Source of the DNA: Actinopolymorpha pittospori
GTDB lineage: Bacteria; Actinomycetota; Actinomycetes; Propionibacteriales; Actinopolymorphaceae
DNA: 64,000 nucleotides
Direction: 5' to 3'
Assembly (NCBI RefSeq): GCF_014873875.1
Contig: NZ_JADBEM010000001.1
Coordinates: forward strand, 9,610,001 to 9,674,000
The notes beneath the pieces were generated by a model. That model was given only the letters and a program-made list of their open reading frames with translations. It searched no databases and was not told the DNA's origin. How positions within the stretch are numbered: position 1 is the stretch's first letter; each line of letters begins with the position of its first letter. The position numbers were made by a program, and so were the translations under genes. Shown piece by piece: positions 32,879 to 41,445 of this stretch.

Positions 32879-32995
32879 TCAGGAGGAACCCTGGCGTGTG
32901 GCGCCTCGCTCTGCCGCCTTCCGCCGGTCGCGCGTCCGCTTGCGGCGGGTGCGTTCCTTGGTCCAGCGAACCTTCGCCCTCGAGCCTCGTCCCAT
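32879..32995 (-). CDS. Small very basic protein (38 residues)
   Basis: Reading on the minus strand from ATG (32993-32995) gives MGRGSRAKVRWTKERTRRKR and a further 18 mostly charged residues, with about 15 Arg/Lys in all. It looks like a nucleic-acid-binding or ribosome-associated peptide, but I cannot name a family. TAAGCT lies six bases before the ATG, the pattern of a leaderless gene here. The stop is four bases before the cupin start, and the cupin gene has no ribosome site of its own. This spacing argues that the small frame is translated. Confidence 0.6.
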   Translation of the reverse strand: MGRGSRAKVRWTKERTRRKRTRDRRKAAERGATRQGSS

Positions 32996-33074
32996 GCCCG
33001 GAGCTTAGCCGCACTCGCCCGCCGGAACGGGCTGTGACGCGACCCGTTCCGGCCGTCCTTCGAACCGCGGGCGC

Positions 33075-34091
33075 TCAGGCGAGCTGGGAGAGCCGGTCCT
33101 CGAGTACCGGGTAGGCGAACTCCTCGCCTCGGGAGAACCGCTCGAGTTCGTCCAGGGCGAGCGCGCCCATCCGGAGCACCTCGTTGCCGAGGGAGCCCGC
33201 GATGTGCGGCGTGAGGACGACGTTGGGCATCGTGAACAGGGGCGAGTCCCCCGGCAGCGGCTCGGGGTGGGTCACGTCGAGGACGGCGTTGATCCGACCG
33301 CTGGCCGCCTCGGCCGTCAGCGCCTCGGTGTCGACGAGCCGGCCGCGGGCGGTGTTGATCAGCGTGGCGCCGTCGCGGAGCAGGGCGAGCCGGCGCGCGT
33401 CGAACATGTGGTGGGTCTGCGGGATGTCGGGCGCGTGGATGCTCACCACGTCGCTGCTGCTGACCAGTTCGTCGAGTTCGACCAGTCGGACCCCGAGTGC
33501 CTCCGCCTGCTCGGCGGTGAGGGTCGGGTCGGCGAGCAGGACGTCCATGTCGTACGACGCGAGCAGCCCCAGCACCCGGCGACCGACGTGTGAGGCGCCG
33601 ATGATGCCGACGGTGGTGCGGTAGTTGCCGTACCCCGGGTACCTCGCCTCCCAGTTCTGGCGGGCCGCCTGCTCGCGGAAGGCCGCCTGGATCGGGAAGA
33701 CCCGCTTCCCGGCGAGGACGATCATGGACACGGTGAACTCCGCGACCGGAACGGCGTTGGCCGCGACCGCGGAGGAGACGCGTACGCCCTGCCGCCAGGC
33801 CGCCTCGCTGACGAGGCTCTTCACTGTCCCCGCCCCGTGGATGACGGCCTCCAGCCGAGGTGCCGCGGCGACCGCCTCGGCGTCGACGGGCGGCGAACCC
33901 CAGCAGGTCAGCAGGACCTCCGCGCGGGCGAGCGCCTCCTGCGCGCGCTCGGTGCGGAAGTCGTCTAGGACGACGTCCAGGTCGACGTCGGCGAGGCGGG
34001 CGAGACGCTGCCGCATGGGTTCGTCGAGGAGCCGCGGGAGGTTCTGGGGGGACATCGCGAGGACTACGACGGGGCGGCGGGCTTGAACCAT
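33075..34091 (-). CDS. D-2-hydroxyacid dehydrogenase family protein
   Basis: A 338-residue NAD-dependent dehydrogenase of the D-isomer-specific group. The nucleotide-binding motif is VGIIGASHVGRRVLGLL (about residue 170). The catalytic residues are seen as Arg in NTARGRLVD, Glu in THPEPLPGDS and His in LTPHIAGSLGNE. The substrate is unknown; proximity to LacI and sugar genes suggests a sugar-derived keto acid. TACGCT ends seven bases before the ATG, so it may be leaderless. A LacI operator sits directly upstream of that -10 box. Confidence 0.88.
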   Translation of the reverse strand: MVQARRPVVVLAMSPQNLPRLLDEPMRQRLARLADVDLDVVLDDFRTERAQEALARAEVLLTCWGSPPVDAEAVAAAPRLEAVIHGAGTVKSLVSEAAWRQGVRVSSAVAANAVPVAEFTVSMIVLAGKRVFPIQAAFREQAARQNWEARYPGYGNYRTTVGIIGASHVGRRVLGLLASYDMDVLLADPTLTAEQAEALGVRLVELDELVSSSDVVSIHAPDIPQTHHMFDARRLALLRDGATLINTARGRLVDTEALTAEAASGRINAVLDVTHPEPLPGDSPLFTMPNVVLTPHIAGSLGNEVLRMGALALDELERFSRGEEFAYPVLEDRLSQLA

Positions 34092-34098
34092 GACCGGC

Positions 34099-34127
34099 AG
34101 CGTATCGCGGCCGGGTAAGCGCTTCCC
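34099..34127 (-). promoter_or_regulatory. Dehydrogenase promoter -10 box and LacI-type operator
   Basis: On the minus strand the -10 hexamer TACGCT (34104-34099) is preceded by a palindrome that reads GGTAAGCGCTTCCC on the plus strand (34114-34127, one mismatched pair). The operator lies in the -35/-10 spacer region and would block RNA polymerase. The LacI gene 240 bp away is the obvious candidate repressor. The 241-bp gap (34092-34332) holds no gene. Confidence 0.6.
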
Positions 34128-34332
34128 GAGGTCCTGGCGACTCCTCACCGCCGGGTCCGTGACGACAGCGGTGCCCGTGATCAGGTCCGTGATCGTGAAG
34201 CGAGGCGGGCTCGTTCTCGCCCCGGCCCACGTCCACGACACCGTCGAGGAGGCGGAAGGCGCCCACCGAACGCCGTCCCGCCGGGCCTCTTCCGCCCCCT
34301 CGCCGCAACCATGATCGTGACCAGCGGACGGG

Positions 34333-35367
34333 TCAGCCGCGCAGCTTGCGGGTGCTCTGCCGGATGACGACCTCGCCGCGGACCCGGACCAGCCGGTCCT
34401 TCTCCGGTGCGTCCAGCTCCAGAGCCAGCTCCGCCGCCCGGACACCCATCTGCTCCAGGGGGAGCCGGACCGTGGTCAGCGGGGGCACCAGGTCGCGCAG
34501 CGTCTCGATGTCGTCGAAGCCGGCGATGGACAGGTCGCGGGGTACGCCGACGCCCTCGTCCCGGCACGCCGCCATCGCCCCGACCGCCATCACGTCGTTG
34601 ACCGCGAACACACAGGTGACTCCGAGCTTGCGGGCGATGAGCTCACGCGCGGCCTGGTAGCCGCCGTCGCGGGTGAAGGCACCCTCGATCACCGCCTCGG
34701 GAGCGAGGTCGATCCCCTTCTCGGCGAGCCCGGCCTTGAACCCCGTGAACCGGTCACGCGCCGTGAGCAGCGCGCGTGGACCCGCGAGGATGCCGAAGCG
34801 CTTGTGCCCGAGTTCGGCGAGGCGAACCGCCAACTCCCGCGCGCCGGCGCGGTTCTCGGGCAGAACGGTGTCGGCCGGCAGCTTGTTCTGGCTCACGCAG
34901 GCGATCCGGCCGCCTCCACGCCGAAACGCCTCCACCTCCTTCACGAGCCGCTCGGTCTGCTCCTTGTCGGCGGTCCGGCTGCCGACGAGGATCACCGCCC
35001 GGGCCCGCAGGGCGCGCAGCATCGCGACATATTGCACCTCGCGGATGGGATCCCGCGACGTCGTCCCGAGGGTGACGATCAACCCACGCTCGTCGGCGAC
35101 CCGCGTGACGCCGGAGGCGATAGCGGAGAAATAGGGGTCGGCGATGTCGTGCATGACGATGCCGACGGTCGAACTCGTGCCGCGCGCCACAGCCTGCGCG
35201 TGCAGGTTGGGCGTGTAGCCGAGTTCCTCCGCCGCCTGGAGCACGACGGCTCGCAAATCCTCGTTGACGCGCCGGGTGCTGCCGTTCAGCACTCTCGACG
35301 CGGTAGCGAGCGAGACCCCCGCACGCCGCGCCACGTCGCCGAGGGTGACAACCGTGGGAAGGCTCAT
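34333..35367 (-). CDS. LacI-family transcriptional repressor
   Basis: A 344-residue regulator. The helix-turn-helix is at residues 7-28 (TLGDVARRAGVSLATASRVLNG), followed by the hinge and a sensor domain (VGIVMHDIADPYFSAIASGV, FAVNDVMAVGAMAACRDEGV, IAGFDDIETLRDLVPPLTTV). It diverges from the NgcE-type importer and lies next to the 2-hydroxyacid dehydrogenase. Palindromic sites with an AAGCG core lie before that dehydrogenase (34114), the lyase (13545) and the oxidoreductase trio (39080), so it may control several loci (inference). Confidence 0.92.
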   Translation of the reverse strand: MSLPTVVTLGDVARRAGVSLATASRVLNGSTRRVNEDLRAVVLQAAEELGYTPNLHAQAVARGTSSTVGIVMHDIADPYFSAIASGVTRVADERGLIVTLGTTSRDPIREVQYVAMLRALRARAVILVGSRTADKEQTERLVKEVEAFRRGGGRIACVSQNKLPADTVLPENRAGARELAVRLAELGHKRFGILAGPRALLTARDRFTGFKAGLAEKGIDLAPEAVIEGAFTRDGGYQAARELIARKLGVTCVFAVNDVMAVGAMAACRDEGVGVPRDLSIAGFDDIETLRDLVPPLTTVRLPLEQMGVRAAELALELDAPEKDRLVRVRGEVVIRQSTRKLRG

Positions 35368-35673
35368 TTACTCGTGTCTCCGCCCGAACTCGTTTCTTCT
35401 TGTACGACCTCCAGCATGCCGGATGGTCATTCGGGCCCGATACACAGACGCACTGGCGCAGGAAAGTTACGCTTTCGCGAAGCATTTCAGTGAACCCTTG
35501 TTGCGGCGATCACGCGGCATTACGCTGCACGCACTCCACGCAATGCGGAGTCCCGCGGGTCACACCTGTCACCCCCGGGACGGCCAGCGCTCCGGCGGTG
35601 ACCGATGTCGACGCCTCCCGGTCCTCGAGCGCGCCCACGCGATGTTCATCACACGCAAGCAGCAGGAGGAACG
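35368..35673. promoter_or_regulatory. Control region between LacI gene and NgcE-type importer
   Basis: This 306-bp gap contains a -10-like TACGCT (35468-35473) directly followed by the palindrome TTCGCGAA (35474-35481). The flanking inverted arms GAAAG and CTTTC lie at 35462-35476. The layout resembles the promoter at 39075, where TACGCT also abuts a LacI palindrome. No convincing -35 box is seen, and no gene. Confidence 0.35.
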
Positions 35674-37110
35674 ATGACCGAGCACCGCCCGTTCGCCGGC
35701 CTGGACCGCCGGCAGTTCCTGCGCCGTGCGGCGGCGCTGGCGGCAGCAGCCGGAAGCACCTCGATGCTCGGTGCCTGCGCCACCAGTGGGGGCGGCGGCC
35801 CGACGTCCACCACCCCGAAGCCCGCCGCCAGCGCGGACGCCAAGAACCCGTTCGGAGTCGACCCCAAGGCTCCGCTCGATGTCGTCATCTTCAAGGGTGG
35901 CTTCAGCGACGAGTACGCGAAGTACCACGAGGGGATGTACAAGAAGAAGTACCCGCAGGCGGAGGTCTCCCATCTCGGCACCCAGGAGATCACCGCCCAG
36001 TTGCAGCCGCGCTTCGTCAACGGCACTCCGCCGGACGTCATCGACAACTCCGGCGCCCAGGACCTCGACACCGCGACGCTGGTCAACCAGGGCCAGTTGA
36101 CCGACCTCGGAGAGTGGCTCGACGCTCCGTCGTGGGACTCTCCCGACAAGAAGGTCAAGGACACCGTCATCGACGGGACCTTCGCTCCCCTGACCTTCGA
36201 CGGCAAGATCTTCGGCCTGCCGTACGCCTTCAACATCAACGGCCTCTGGCACGACGCCAAGCTCTTCCGCGACAACGAATGGGAAGTCCCCAAGACCTGG
36301 GACGACCTGATGGCGCTCGGCGAGCAGACCAAGGCCAAGGGCCTTCCCCTGTGGACCTACCAGGGCCAGTACCCCACCTACATGCTGACCGTCTTCCACG
36401 CGATGGTGCAGAAGCACGGCGGCAAGGAGGTGATGAAGAACATCGACAACCTCGAGGACGGCGCCTGGCAGCAATCGGCCGTGAGCGATGTCGCCGAAGC
36501 CTTCTTCGAGCTGAAGTCCAAGGGCTACATTCTTCCCGGCACGGCCTCCCTGAGCCACACCCAGGCACAGGCGGCCTGGCTGCAGCGCAAGGCCGCGATC
36601 ATCCCGTGCGGCTCGTGGCTGAAGAGCGAGATGAAGTCGCAGGTTCCGGCCGACTTCGAGATGACGATCGCTCCCACGCCCTCCATGGACGACAGCGACG
36701 AGTTCCCGTTCGATGCGATTCCGAACGCGCCCCAGGAGAGCTTCATCGTTCCCTCCAAGGCGAAGAACGTTCCCGGCGGGCTCGAGTATCTCCGCCTCAT
36801 GCTCTCCAACGAGGCGGCCCAGAAGTTCGCCGAGTTGACGTTCACCCTGACCGTCGTCGACGGCGCTCACGACTCCCAGGCGCAGGACCCTGTTCTCAAG
36901 TCCTCCCTGGCCGCGCTCGAGGCCGCTCGCAAGATCGAGCAGTTGGACTCCATCACGTACGGCACGTGGTACCGCCCGCTGGCCGAGGAGGCCGAGGCGG
37001 CGATGGGCGTGTTGCTGACCGGCAACCTCGACGCGAAGGGATTCCTCGCCCGGGTGCAGAAGAAGGCCGACAGCGTGAAGCAGTCCAACATCAAGAAGTT
37101 CAAGCGCTGA
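35674..37110 (+). CDS. ngcE: NgcE-type ABC transporter substrate-binding lipoprotein
   Basis: A 478-residue binding lipoprotein. The signal has a twin-arginine look (DRRQFLRRAAALAAAAG) and a lipobox ending at the cysteine of MLGAC (about residue 35). The mature protein resembles the NgcE group known for N-acetylglucosamine and diacetylchitobiose uptake in Streptomyces: FKGGFSDEYAKYHEGMYKKK, RFVNGTPPDVIDNSGAQDL, FGLPYAFNINGLWHDAKLF. AGGAGGA precedes the ATG. Two permease genes follow, and an amino-sugar operon lies within 8 kb, which supports an N-acetylated ligand (inference). Confidence 0.8.
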   Translation: MTEHRPFAGLDRRQFLRRAAALAAAAGSTSMLGACATSGGGGPTSTTPKPAASADAKNPFGVDPKAPLDVVIFKGGFSDEYAKYHEGMYKKKYPQAEVSHLGTQEITAQLQPRFVNGTPPDVIDNSGAQDLDTATLVNQGQLTDLGEWLDAPSWDSPDKKVKDTVIDGTFAPLTFDGKIFGLPYAFNINGLWHDAKLFRDNEWEVPKTWDDLMALGEQTKAKGLPLWTYQGQYPTYMLTVFHAMVQKHGGKEVMKNIDNLEDGAWQQSAVSDVAEAFFELKSKGYILPGTASLSHTQAQAAWLQRKAAIIPCGSWLKSEMKSQVPADFEMTIAPTPSMDDSDEFPFDAIPNAPQESFIVPSKAKNVPGGLEYLRLMLSNEAAQKFAELTFTLTVVDGAHDSQAQDPVLKSSLAALEAARKIEQLDSITYGTWYRPLAEEAEAAMGVLLTGNLDAKGFLARVQKKADSVKQSNIKKFKR

Positions 37111-37129
37111 AAGGGCGGGTCTTTCCGCG

Positions 37130-38050
37130 ATGCGTAAGGGCCGAGTTCCTTTCATCATCACGTTCCTCGCTCCGCCGCTTGCTCTGTACGTGGTCTTCGT
37201 CCTCTCACCGTTCGTGCAGGGGATCCAGATCTCGTTCACGGACTGGACGGGGTTCACACCACAGTTCAGCTATGTCGGCTTCGACAACTACACCGCCCTG
37301 ATCCGGGATTCGGCGTGGTGGCACGCGGCGCTGAACAACGTGAAGCTGCTCTTGGTCATCCCAGCGGTGACACTGGTGCTGGCGTTGGTGTTCGCGACGC
37401 TGCTCACCCGTGGGGGCACCGGCGGCGCCAGGTCCGGCCTGTTCGGCTCCCGCTTCTACCGGGTCGTCTACTTCTTCCCCCAGATCATCCCGGTCGTCAT
37501 CGTCGCGATCATGTTCCAGTTCATCTACAGCACGCAGGGCGGCCTGCTGCAGCAGAGCCTGGACTTCTTCGGGCTCGACCTGCTGCGGATCATCCCCAAC
37601 GGACCGCTCGGCAACCCGGGCTTCATCCTCTGGTCCATCATGTTCGTCGCCGTCTGGTCCGCGGTCGGCTTCTACATGGTCTTGTTCATCGCGGGGATGC
37701 AGCAGATCCCGCGGGAGTTCTACGAGGCGGCCGCGATCGACGGGGCCACCCGGTTCCGCATGTTCCGGCACCTCACACTGCCGCTGCTGTGGGGGCACGT
37801 GCAGGTCTCGCTCGTCTACATCGGAGTCGGGACCCTCGACATGTTCGCGTTGTTGTCGGTGATGGCGCGTAACGGTGTCTCCGCCGACTTCGGTGCCGAC
37901 GTGATGGCGACGCAGTTGTTCCGTACGGCGTTCGCCCTGAACTCGCAGTTCGGATACGCCTCGGCCATGGCCACCATGCTGCTGATCTTCTCGCTGCTCC
38001 TCGCGGTCCTGACGTTCCGCTTCACCCGCCGCGAGCGGCTGGAGTACTGA
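37130..38050 (+). CDS. ABC transporter permease (MalF type, NgcF-like position)
   Basis: A 306-residue permease with six predicted helices, starting close to the N-terminus (FIITFLAPPLALYVVFVLSP). The EAA loop is YEAAAIDGATRFRMFRHLTLP. It follows the binding-protein gene after 19 bp. It forms the importer core with the next permease; the ATPase must come from elsewhere. Confidence 0.9.
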   Translation: MRKGRVPFIITFLAPPLALYVVFVLSPFVQGIQISFTDWTGFTPQFSYVGFDNYTALIRDSAWWHAALNNVKLLLVIPAVTLVLALVFATLLTRGGTGGARSGLFGSRFYRVVYFFPQIIPVVIVAIMFQFIYSTQGGLLQQSLDFFGLDLLRIIPNGPLGNPGFILWSIMFVAVWSAVGFYMVLFIAGMQQIPREFYEAAAIDGATRFRMFRHLTLPLLWGHVQVSLVYIGVGTLDMFALLSVMARNGVSADFGADVMATQLFRTAFALNSQFGYASAMATMLLIFSLLLAVLTFRFTRRERLEY

Positions 38051-38067
38051 CCGAAAGACGAAGCCTG

Positions 38068-39012
38068 ATGACGAGCCTGCCCACACCCGCGCCGGCCCCC
38101 ACCACCGAGTCGCCGAAGCCGTCGGCCGCGCCTCCCGCGAAGGGGGACGGCCGCGGCTTCCGGGGCGCGCGGCTGCTCAGTGACGGGATCCCGCAGATCT
38201 TCCTCCTCGCCTGGGCGCTGCTGGTGATCCTGCCCATGCTCTGGGTGCTGTTGTCCTCGCTCAAGACCAACGCGGAGATCTACCGCAGCCCGTTCGCGCT
38301 GCCGCAGACCTGGCAGTTCGCGACCTACGTCGACGCCTGGCAGACCGCCAACATCGGACGGTTCTTCCTCAACACCGTGATCGTCGTGGTCCTCGGGGTC
38401 TTCTTCACCCTGCTGCTGTCCTCGATGGCGGCCTACGTTCTCGCGAGGTACGCCTTCCCGGGCAGCCGCTTCATCTACTACCTGTTCCTCGTCGGCATGA
38501 CGTTCCCGCTGTTCCTCGCGATCGTGCCGCTCACCAAGGTCACCCAGAACCTCGGCCTGCAGCAGTCCCTCCCGGGCCTGATCATCGTTTACGTCGCGTT
38601 CTCCCTGCCGTTCTCGGTGTTCTTCCTGACCGCCTTCTTCCAGTCCCTGCCGGGCGAGCTCGCCGAATCCGCCTTCATCGACGGGGCCGGGCACTTCCGC
38701 ACGTTCTTCCAGATCATGCTGCCGCTGGCCAAACCCGGCCTGATCAGCATCGGGGTGTTCAACTTCCTCGGCCAGTGGAACCAGTACCTCCTCCCCCTCG
38801 TGCTCAACACGCCCAAGGACAACGAGCGGAGCAACTTCCTCCTGACGCAGGGCCTCGCCGACCTGGCGCAGCGCACCCGCTACGAGTCCAGCTCCACCTC
38901 GCTGGCCGAGATGTTCGCGGGTTTGGTCATTGCGATGATTCCGGTCCTCGTGGTCTATATCGTGTTCCAGCGGAAGGTGGAGGAAGGTCTCACCGCCGGC
39001 GCCCTGAAGTAG
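38068..39012 (+). CDS. ABC transporter permease (MalG type, NgcG-like position)
   Basis: A 314-residue permease. About 40 low-complexity residues precede the first of six helices (IFLLAWALLVILPMLWVLLS). The EAA loop reads AESAFIDGAGHFRTFFQIMLP. It ends the importer operon; the next gene has its own promoter and operator. Confidence 0.9.
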   Translation: MTSLPTPAPAPTTESPKPSAAPPAKGDGRGFRGARLLSDGIPQIFLLAWALLVILPMLWVLLSSLKTNAEIYRSPFALPQTWQFATYVDAWQTANIGRFFLNTVIVVVLGVFFTLLLSSMAAYVLARYAFPGSRFIYYLFLVGMTFPLFLAIVPLTKVTQNLGLQQSLPGLIIVYVAFSLPFSVFFLTAFFQSLPGELAESAFIDGAGHFRTFFQIMLPLAKPGLISIGVFNFLGQWNQYLLPLVLNTPKDNERSNFLLTQGLADLAQRTRYESSSTSLAEMFAGLVIAMIPVLVVYIVFQRKVEEGLTAGALK

Positions 39013-39050
39013 CCGTCCAAGCCCGGTCACAGCCGCCCGGGAGGGGTGGC

Positions 39051-39095
39051 TTGCTACCGCCAGGAGGGCTCGGCTACGCTGGAAAGCGTTTTCCA
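39051..39095 (+). promoter_or_regulatory. Promoter and LacI operator of the Gfo/Idh-DUF993-isomerase operon
   Basis: TTGCTA (39051-39056) and TACGCT (39075-39080) are 18 nt apart. Overlapping the end of the -10 box is TGGAAAGCGTTTTCCA (39080-39095), a 16-bp palindrome with one mismatched pair, which is a textbook LacI-type operator. The following gene starts 29 bases later after a GGAGGGG ribosome site. Confidence 0.75.
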
Positions 39096-39124
39096 TGGTG
39101 CTTGCGTATGGTGGAGGGGCGCGA

Positions 39125-40282
39125 ATGAGCGTTCGCGAAGTCGGAATCGTCATGAACGGCGTGACCGGCCGGATGGGATACAACCAGCATTTGGTGCGAT
39201 CGATCCTGGCCATCCGGGAGCAGGGCGGTGTGGAGCTCGCTGACGGTAGCCGCGTCGTTCCTGACCCGATCCTCGTCGGCCGCTCGGAGCAGAAGCTCCG
39301 CGACATCGCCCATCGGCACGACCTGACGAAGTGGACCACGGACCTGGACCAAGCGCTTTCCGATCCGTCCGTCCAGATCTACTTCGACGCCCAGGCGACC
39401 CGCGCCCGCGAGAAGGCCGTGCTCGCGGCCATCGCCGCGGGCAAGCACATCTACTGCGAGAAGCCCACGGCGGACTCCGTCGCCGGCGCCGTCGAACTCG
39501 CCCGGGCCGCCCGGGAGGCCGGCGTCCGCAACGGCGTCGTCATGGACAAGATCTTCCTGCCCGGCCTGCGCAAGCTGAAGCGCCTGGTCGACGTCGGCTT
39601 CTTCGGCCGCATCCTCTCCATCCGGGGCGAGTTCGGCTACTGGGTGTTCGAGGGTGACTGGCAGCGCGCGCAACGCCCGAGTTGGAACTACCGCGCCGAA
39701 GAGGGCGGCGGGATCACGCTCGACATGTTCTGCCACTGGAACTACGTCCTCGAGTCGATCGCCGGCCCGGTCCGCGCCGTCACCGCCCGCTCGGTGACCC
39801 ACATCCCGCAGCGCTGGGACGAGAAGGGTGTGGGCTACGACGCGACCGCCGACGACGCGGCGTACGCGATCTTCGAGCTGGACGGCGGCACGATCGCCCA
39901 GCTCAACTCCTCCTGGTGCGTGCGGGTGTTCCGCGACGAACTGGTGGAGTTCCAGGTCGACGGCACCGAGGGCAGCGCCGTCGCCGGTCTGCGCAACTGC
40001 CGCGCCCAGCACCGCTCCGCCACCCCGATGCCGGTCTGGAACCCCGACATGCCGGTCACCGAACCGTTCCGCGACCAGTGGCAGCAGGTGCCCGACAACA
40101 CCGCGTTCGACAACGGCTTCAAGGTCGAGTGGGAGCAGTTCCTCCGGCACGTGTTCGAGGAGGACCCGCAGCCCTTCCCGCACGACTTCATGGCCGCCGC
40201 CCGGGGTGTGCAGCTCGCCGAACTCGGCATGCGCTCCTCCCAGGAGGGCCGCCGCATCGAGGTTCCCGAGGTCTCCGGATGA
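39125..40282 (+). CDS. Gfo/Idh/MocA-family oxidoreductase
   Basis: A 385-residue NAD(P)-dependent dehydrogenase. The Rossmann region starts VGIVMNGVTGRMGYNQHL, an unusual form with NGVTGRMG in place of the normal Gly-rich loop and rather like dihydrodipicolinate reductase. The family signature is YCEKPTADSVAGA (about residue 115), and the substrate domain includes GGGITLDMFCHWNYVLES. It is the first gene of a translationally coupled trio with DUF993 and a TIM-barrel isomerase/epimerase. Together they could oxidise and then cleave or rearrange a sugar (inference). Confidence 0.88.
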   Translation: MSVREVGIVMNGVTGRMGYNQHLVRSILAIREQGGVELADGSRVVPDPILVGRSEQKLRDIAHRHDLTKWTTDLDQALSDPSVQIYFDAQATRAREKAVLAAIAAGKHIYCEKPTADSVAGAVELARAAREAGVRNGVVMDKIFLPGLRKLKRLVDVGFFGRILSIRGEFGYWVFEGDWQRAQRPSWNYRAEEGGGITLDMFCHWNYVLESIAGPVRAVTARSVTHIPQRWDEKGVGYDATADDAAYAIFELDGGTIAQLNSSWCVRVFRDELVEFQVDGTEGSAVAGLRNCRAQHRSATPMPVWNPDMPVTEPFRDQWQQVPDNTAFDNGFKVEWEQFLRHVFEEDPQPFPHDFMAAARGVQLAELGMRSSQEGRRIEVPEVSG

Positions 40283-41445
40283 CCGGTCCGACCCTCACCC
40301 TGCCTCGCGCCGACGGTTCAGCGGAACGCTACCGGCTCTCGGCGCCACGCCAGTGGTCCCGGCCAGCCGGCGGGTTCACCAGCCGGGTCGCCTTCGCCGC
40401 CGCCCACGTCGTCGCCGACCCGCTCGCCGACAACACCCCCGGTGCCCCGGCGCGGCTGGACTGGGACGCGACCCTGGCGTTCCGGCGCCACCTGTGGGCG
40501 CACGGCCTCGGAGTGGCCGACGCGATGGACACCGCCCAGCGCGGCATGGGCCTGACCTGGGACACCACGGCCGAGCTCATCCGCCGCAGCGCGGCCGAGG
40601 CGGCCGCCTGCGGAGGCGTGGTCGCGTCCGGCGCGGGTACGGACCATCTGCCCTGGCCGGCGGGCGCCGAGAGCCTCACCCTCGACGACGTCCTCGCCGC
40701 GTACGAGCAGCAGCTCACCGTCGTGGAGGACGCCGGCGCCCGGCCGATCCTGATGGCGAGCCGCCATCTCACCGCCACCGCACGAGATGCCGACGACTAC
40801 GCCACGGTCTACGGGCGACTGCTCGGCCAGGTCCGCCGACCGGCGATCCTGCACTGGCTGGGCCCGATGTTCGACCCGGCGCTCGAGGGCTACTGGGGAT
40901 CGAGCGATCTCGACATCGCCACGAAGACGTTCCTCGCCCTGGTCCGCGAGCACGCCGCCGCCATCGATGGCGTCAAGGTGTCCTTGCTGGACGAGGACCA
41001 CGAGGTCGCGCTGCGGGCGGCACTGCCCGCGGGTGTCCGGCTCTACACCGGTGACGACTTCAACTACCCCCAGCTCATCGCGTCCGGCTCCGACGCGCTG
41101 CTCGGCATCTTCGACGCCATCGCACCCGCCGCCGCGACCGCGCTGGCGGCGTTGGACCGGGGGGACACCCAGGGCTACGACGAGGCGTTCGGCCCCACGG
41201 TCGCCCTGTCGCGACACCTGTTCAGCACGCCGACCTACTACTACAAGACCGGCATCTGCTTCCTGGCCTGGCTCGCCGGCCACCAGGGCGCGTTCACGAT
41301 GGTGGGCGGCCTGCAGAGCGCCCGCAGCGTGCCGCACCTGGTCGAGGCCTTCCGGCTCGCCGACCAGGCCGGCCTGCTTCCCGACCCCGACCTCGCGGCC
41401 AGCCGGATGCGGCAGTTCCTCGCCGTGAGTGGAGTGAGCGCATGA
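40279..41445 (+). CDS. DUF993-family protein (aldolase-like TIM barrel)
   Basis: A 388-residue member of DUF993, a family related to dihydrodipicolinate synthase-type aldolases. Characteristic stretches are RVAFAAAHVVADPLADNTPG, WDATLAFRRHLWAHGLGVAD, AMDTAQRGMGLTW and LHWLGPMFDPALEGYWG. A lysine in DGVKVSLLDEDHEV is a candidate Schiff-base residue (inference). ATGA overlaps link it to both neighbours. No function has been established that I can cite; position suggests retro-aldol cleavage of a keto sugar. Confidence 0.8.
   Translation: MTGPTLTLPRADGSAERYRLSAPRQWSRPAGGFTSRVAFAAAHVVADPLADNTPGAPARLDWDATLAFRRHLWAHGLGVADAMDTAQRGMGLTWDTTAELIRRSAAEAAACGGVVASGAGTDHLPWPAGAESLTLDDVLAAYEQQLTVVEDAGARPILMASRHLTATARDADDYATVYGRLLGQVRRPAILHWLGPMFDPALEGYWGSSDLDIATKTFLALVREHAAAIDGVKVSLLDEDHEVALRAALPAGVRLYTGDDFNYPQLIASGSDALLGIFDAIAPAAATALAALDRGDTQGYDEAFGPTVALSRHLFSTPTYYYKTGICFLAWLAGHQGAFTMVGGLQSARSVPHLVEAFRLADQAGLLPDPDLAASRMRQFLAVSGVSA

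Noticed and set aside
32116-34308. One 730-codon minus-strand frame running through the dehydrogenase region into the cupin gene
   Set aside because: Only the last 252 codons show protein-like sequence; the upstream part is out of frame with the dehydrogenase and is Arg/Pro/Gly-rich noise. The cupin is better started at 32874.
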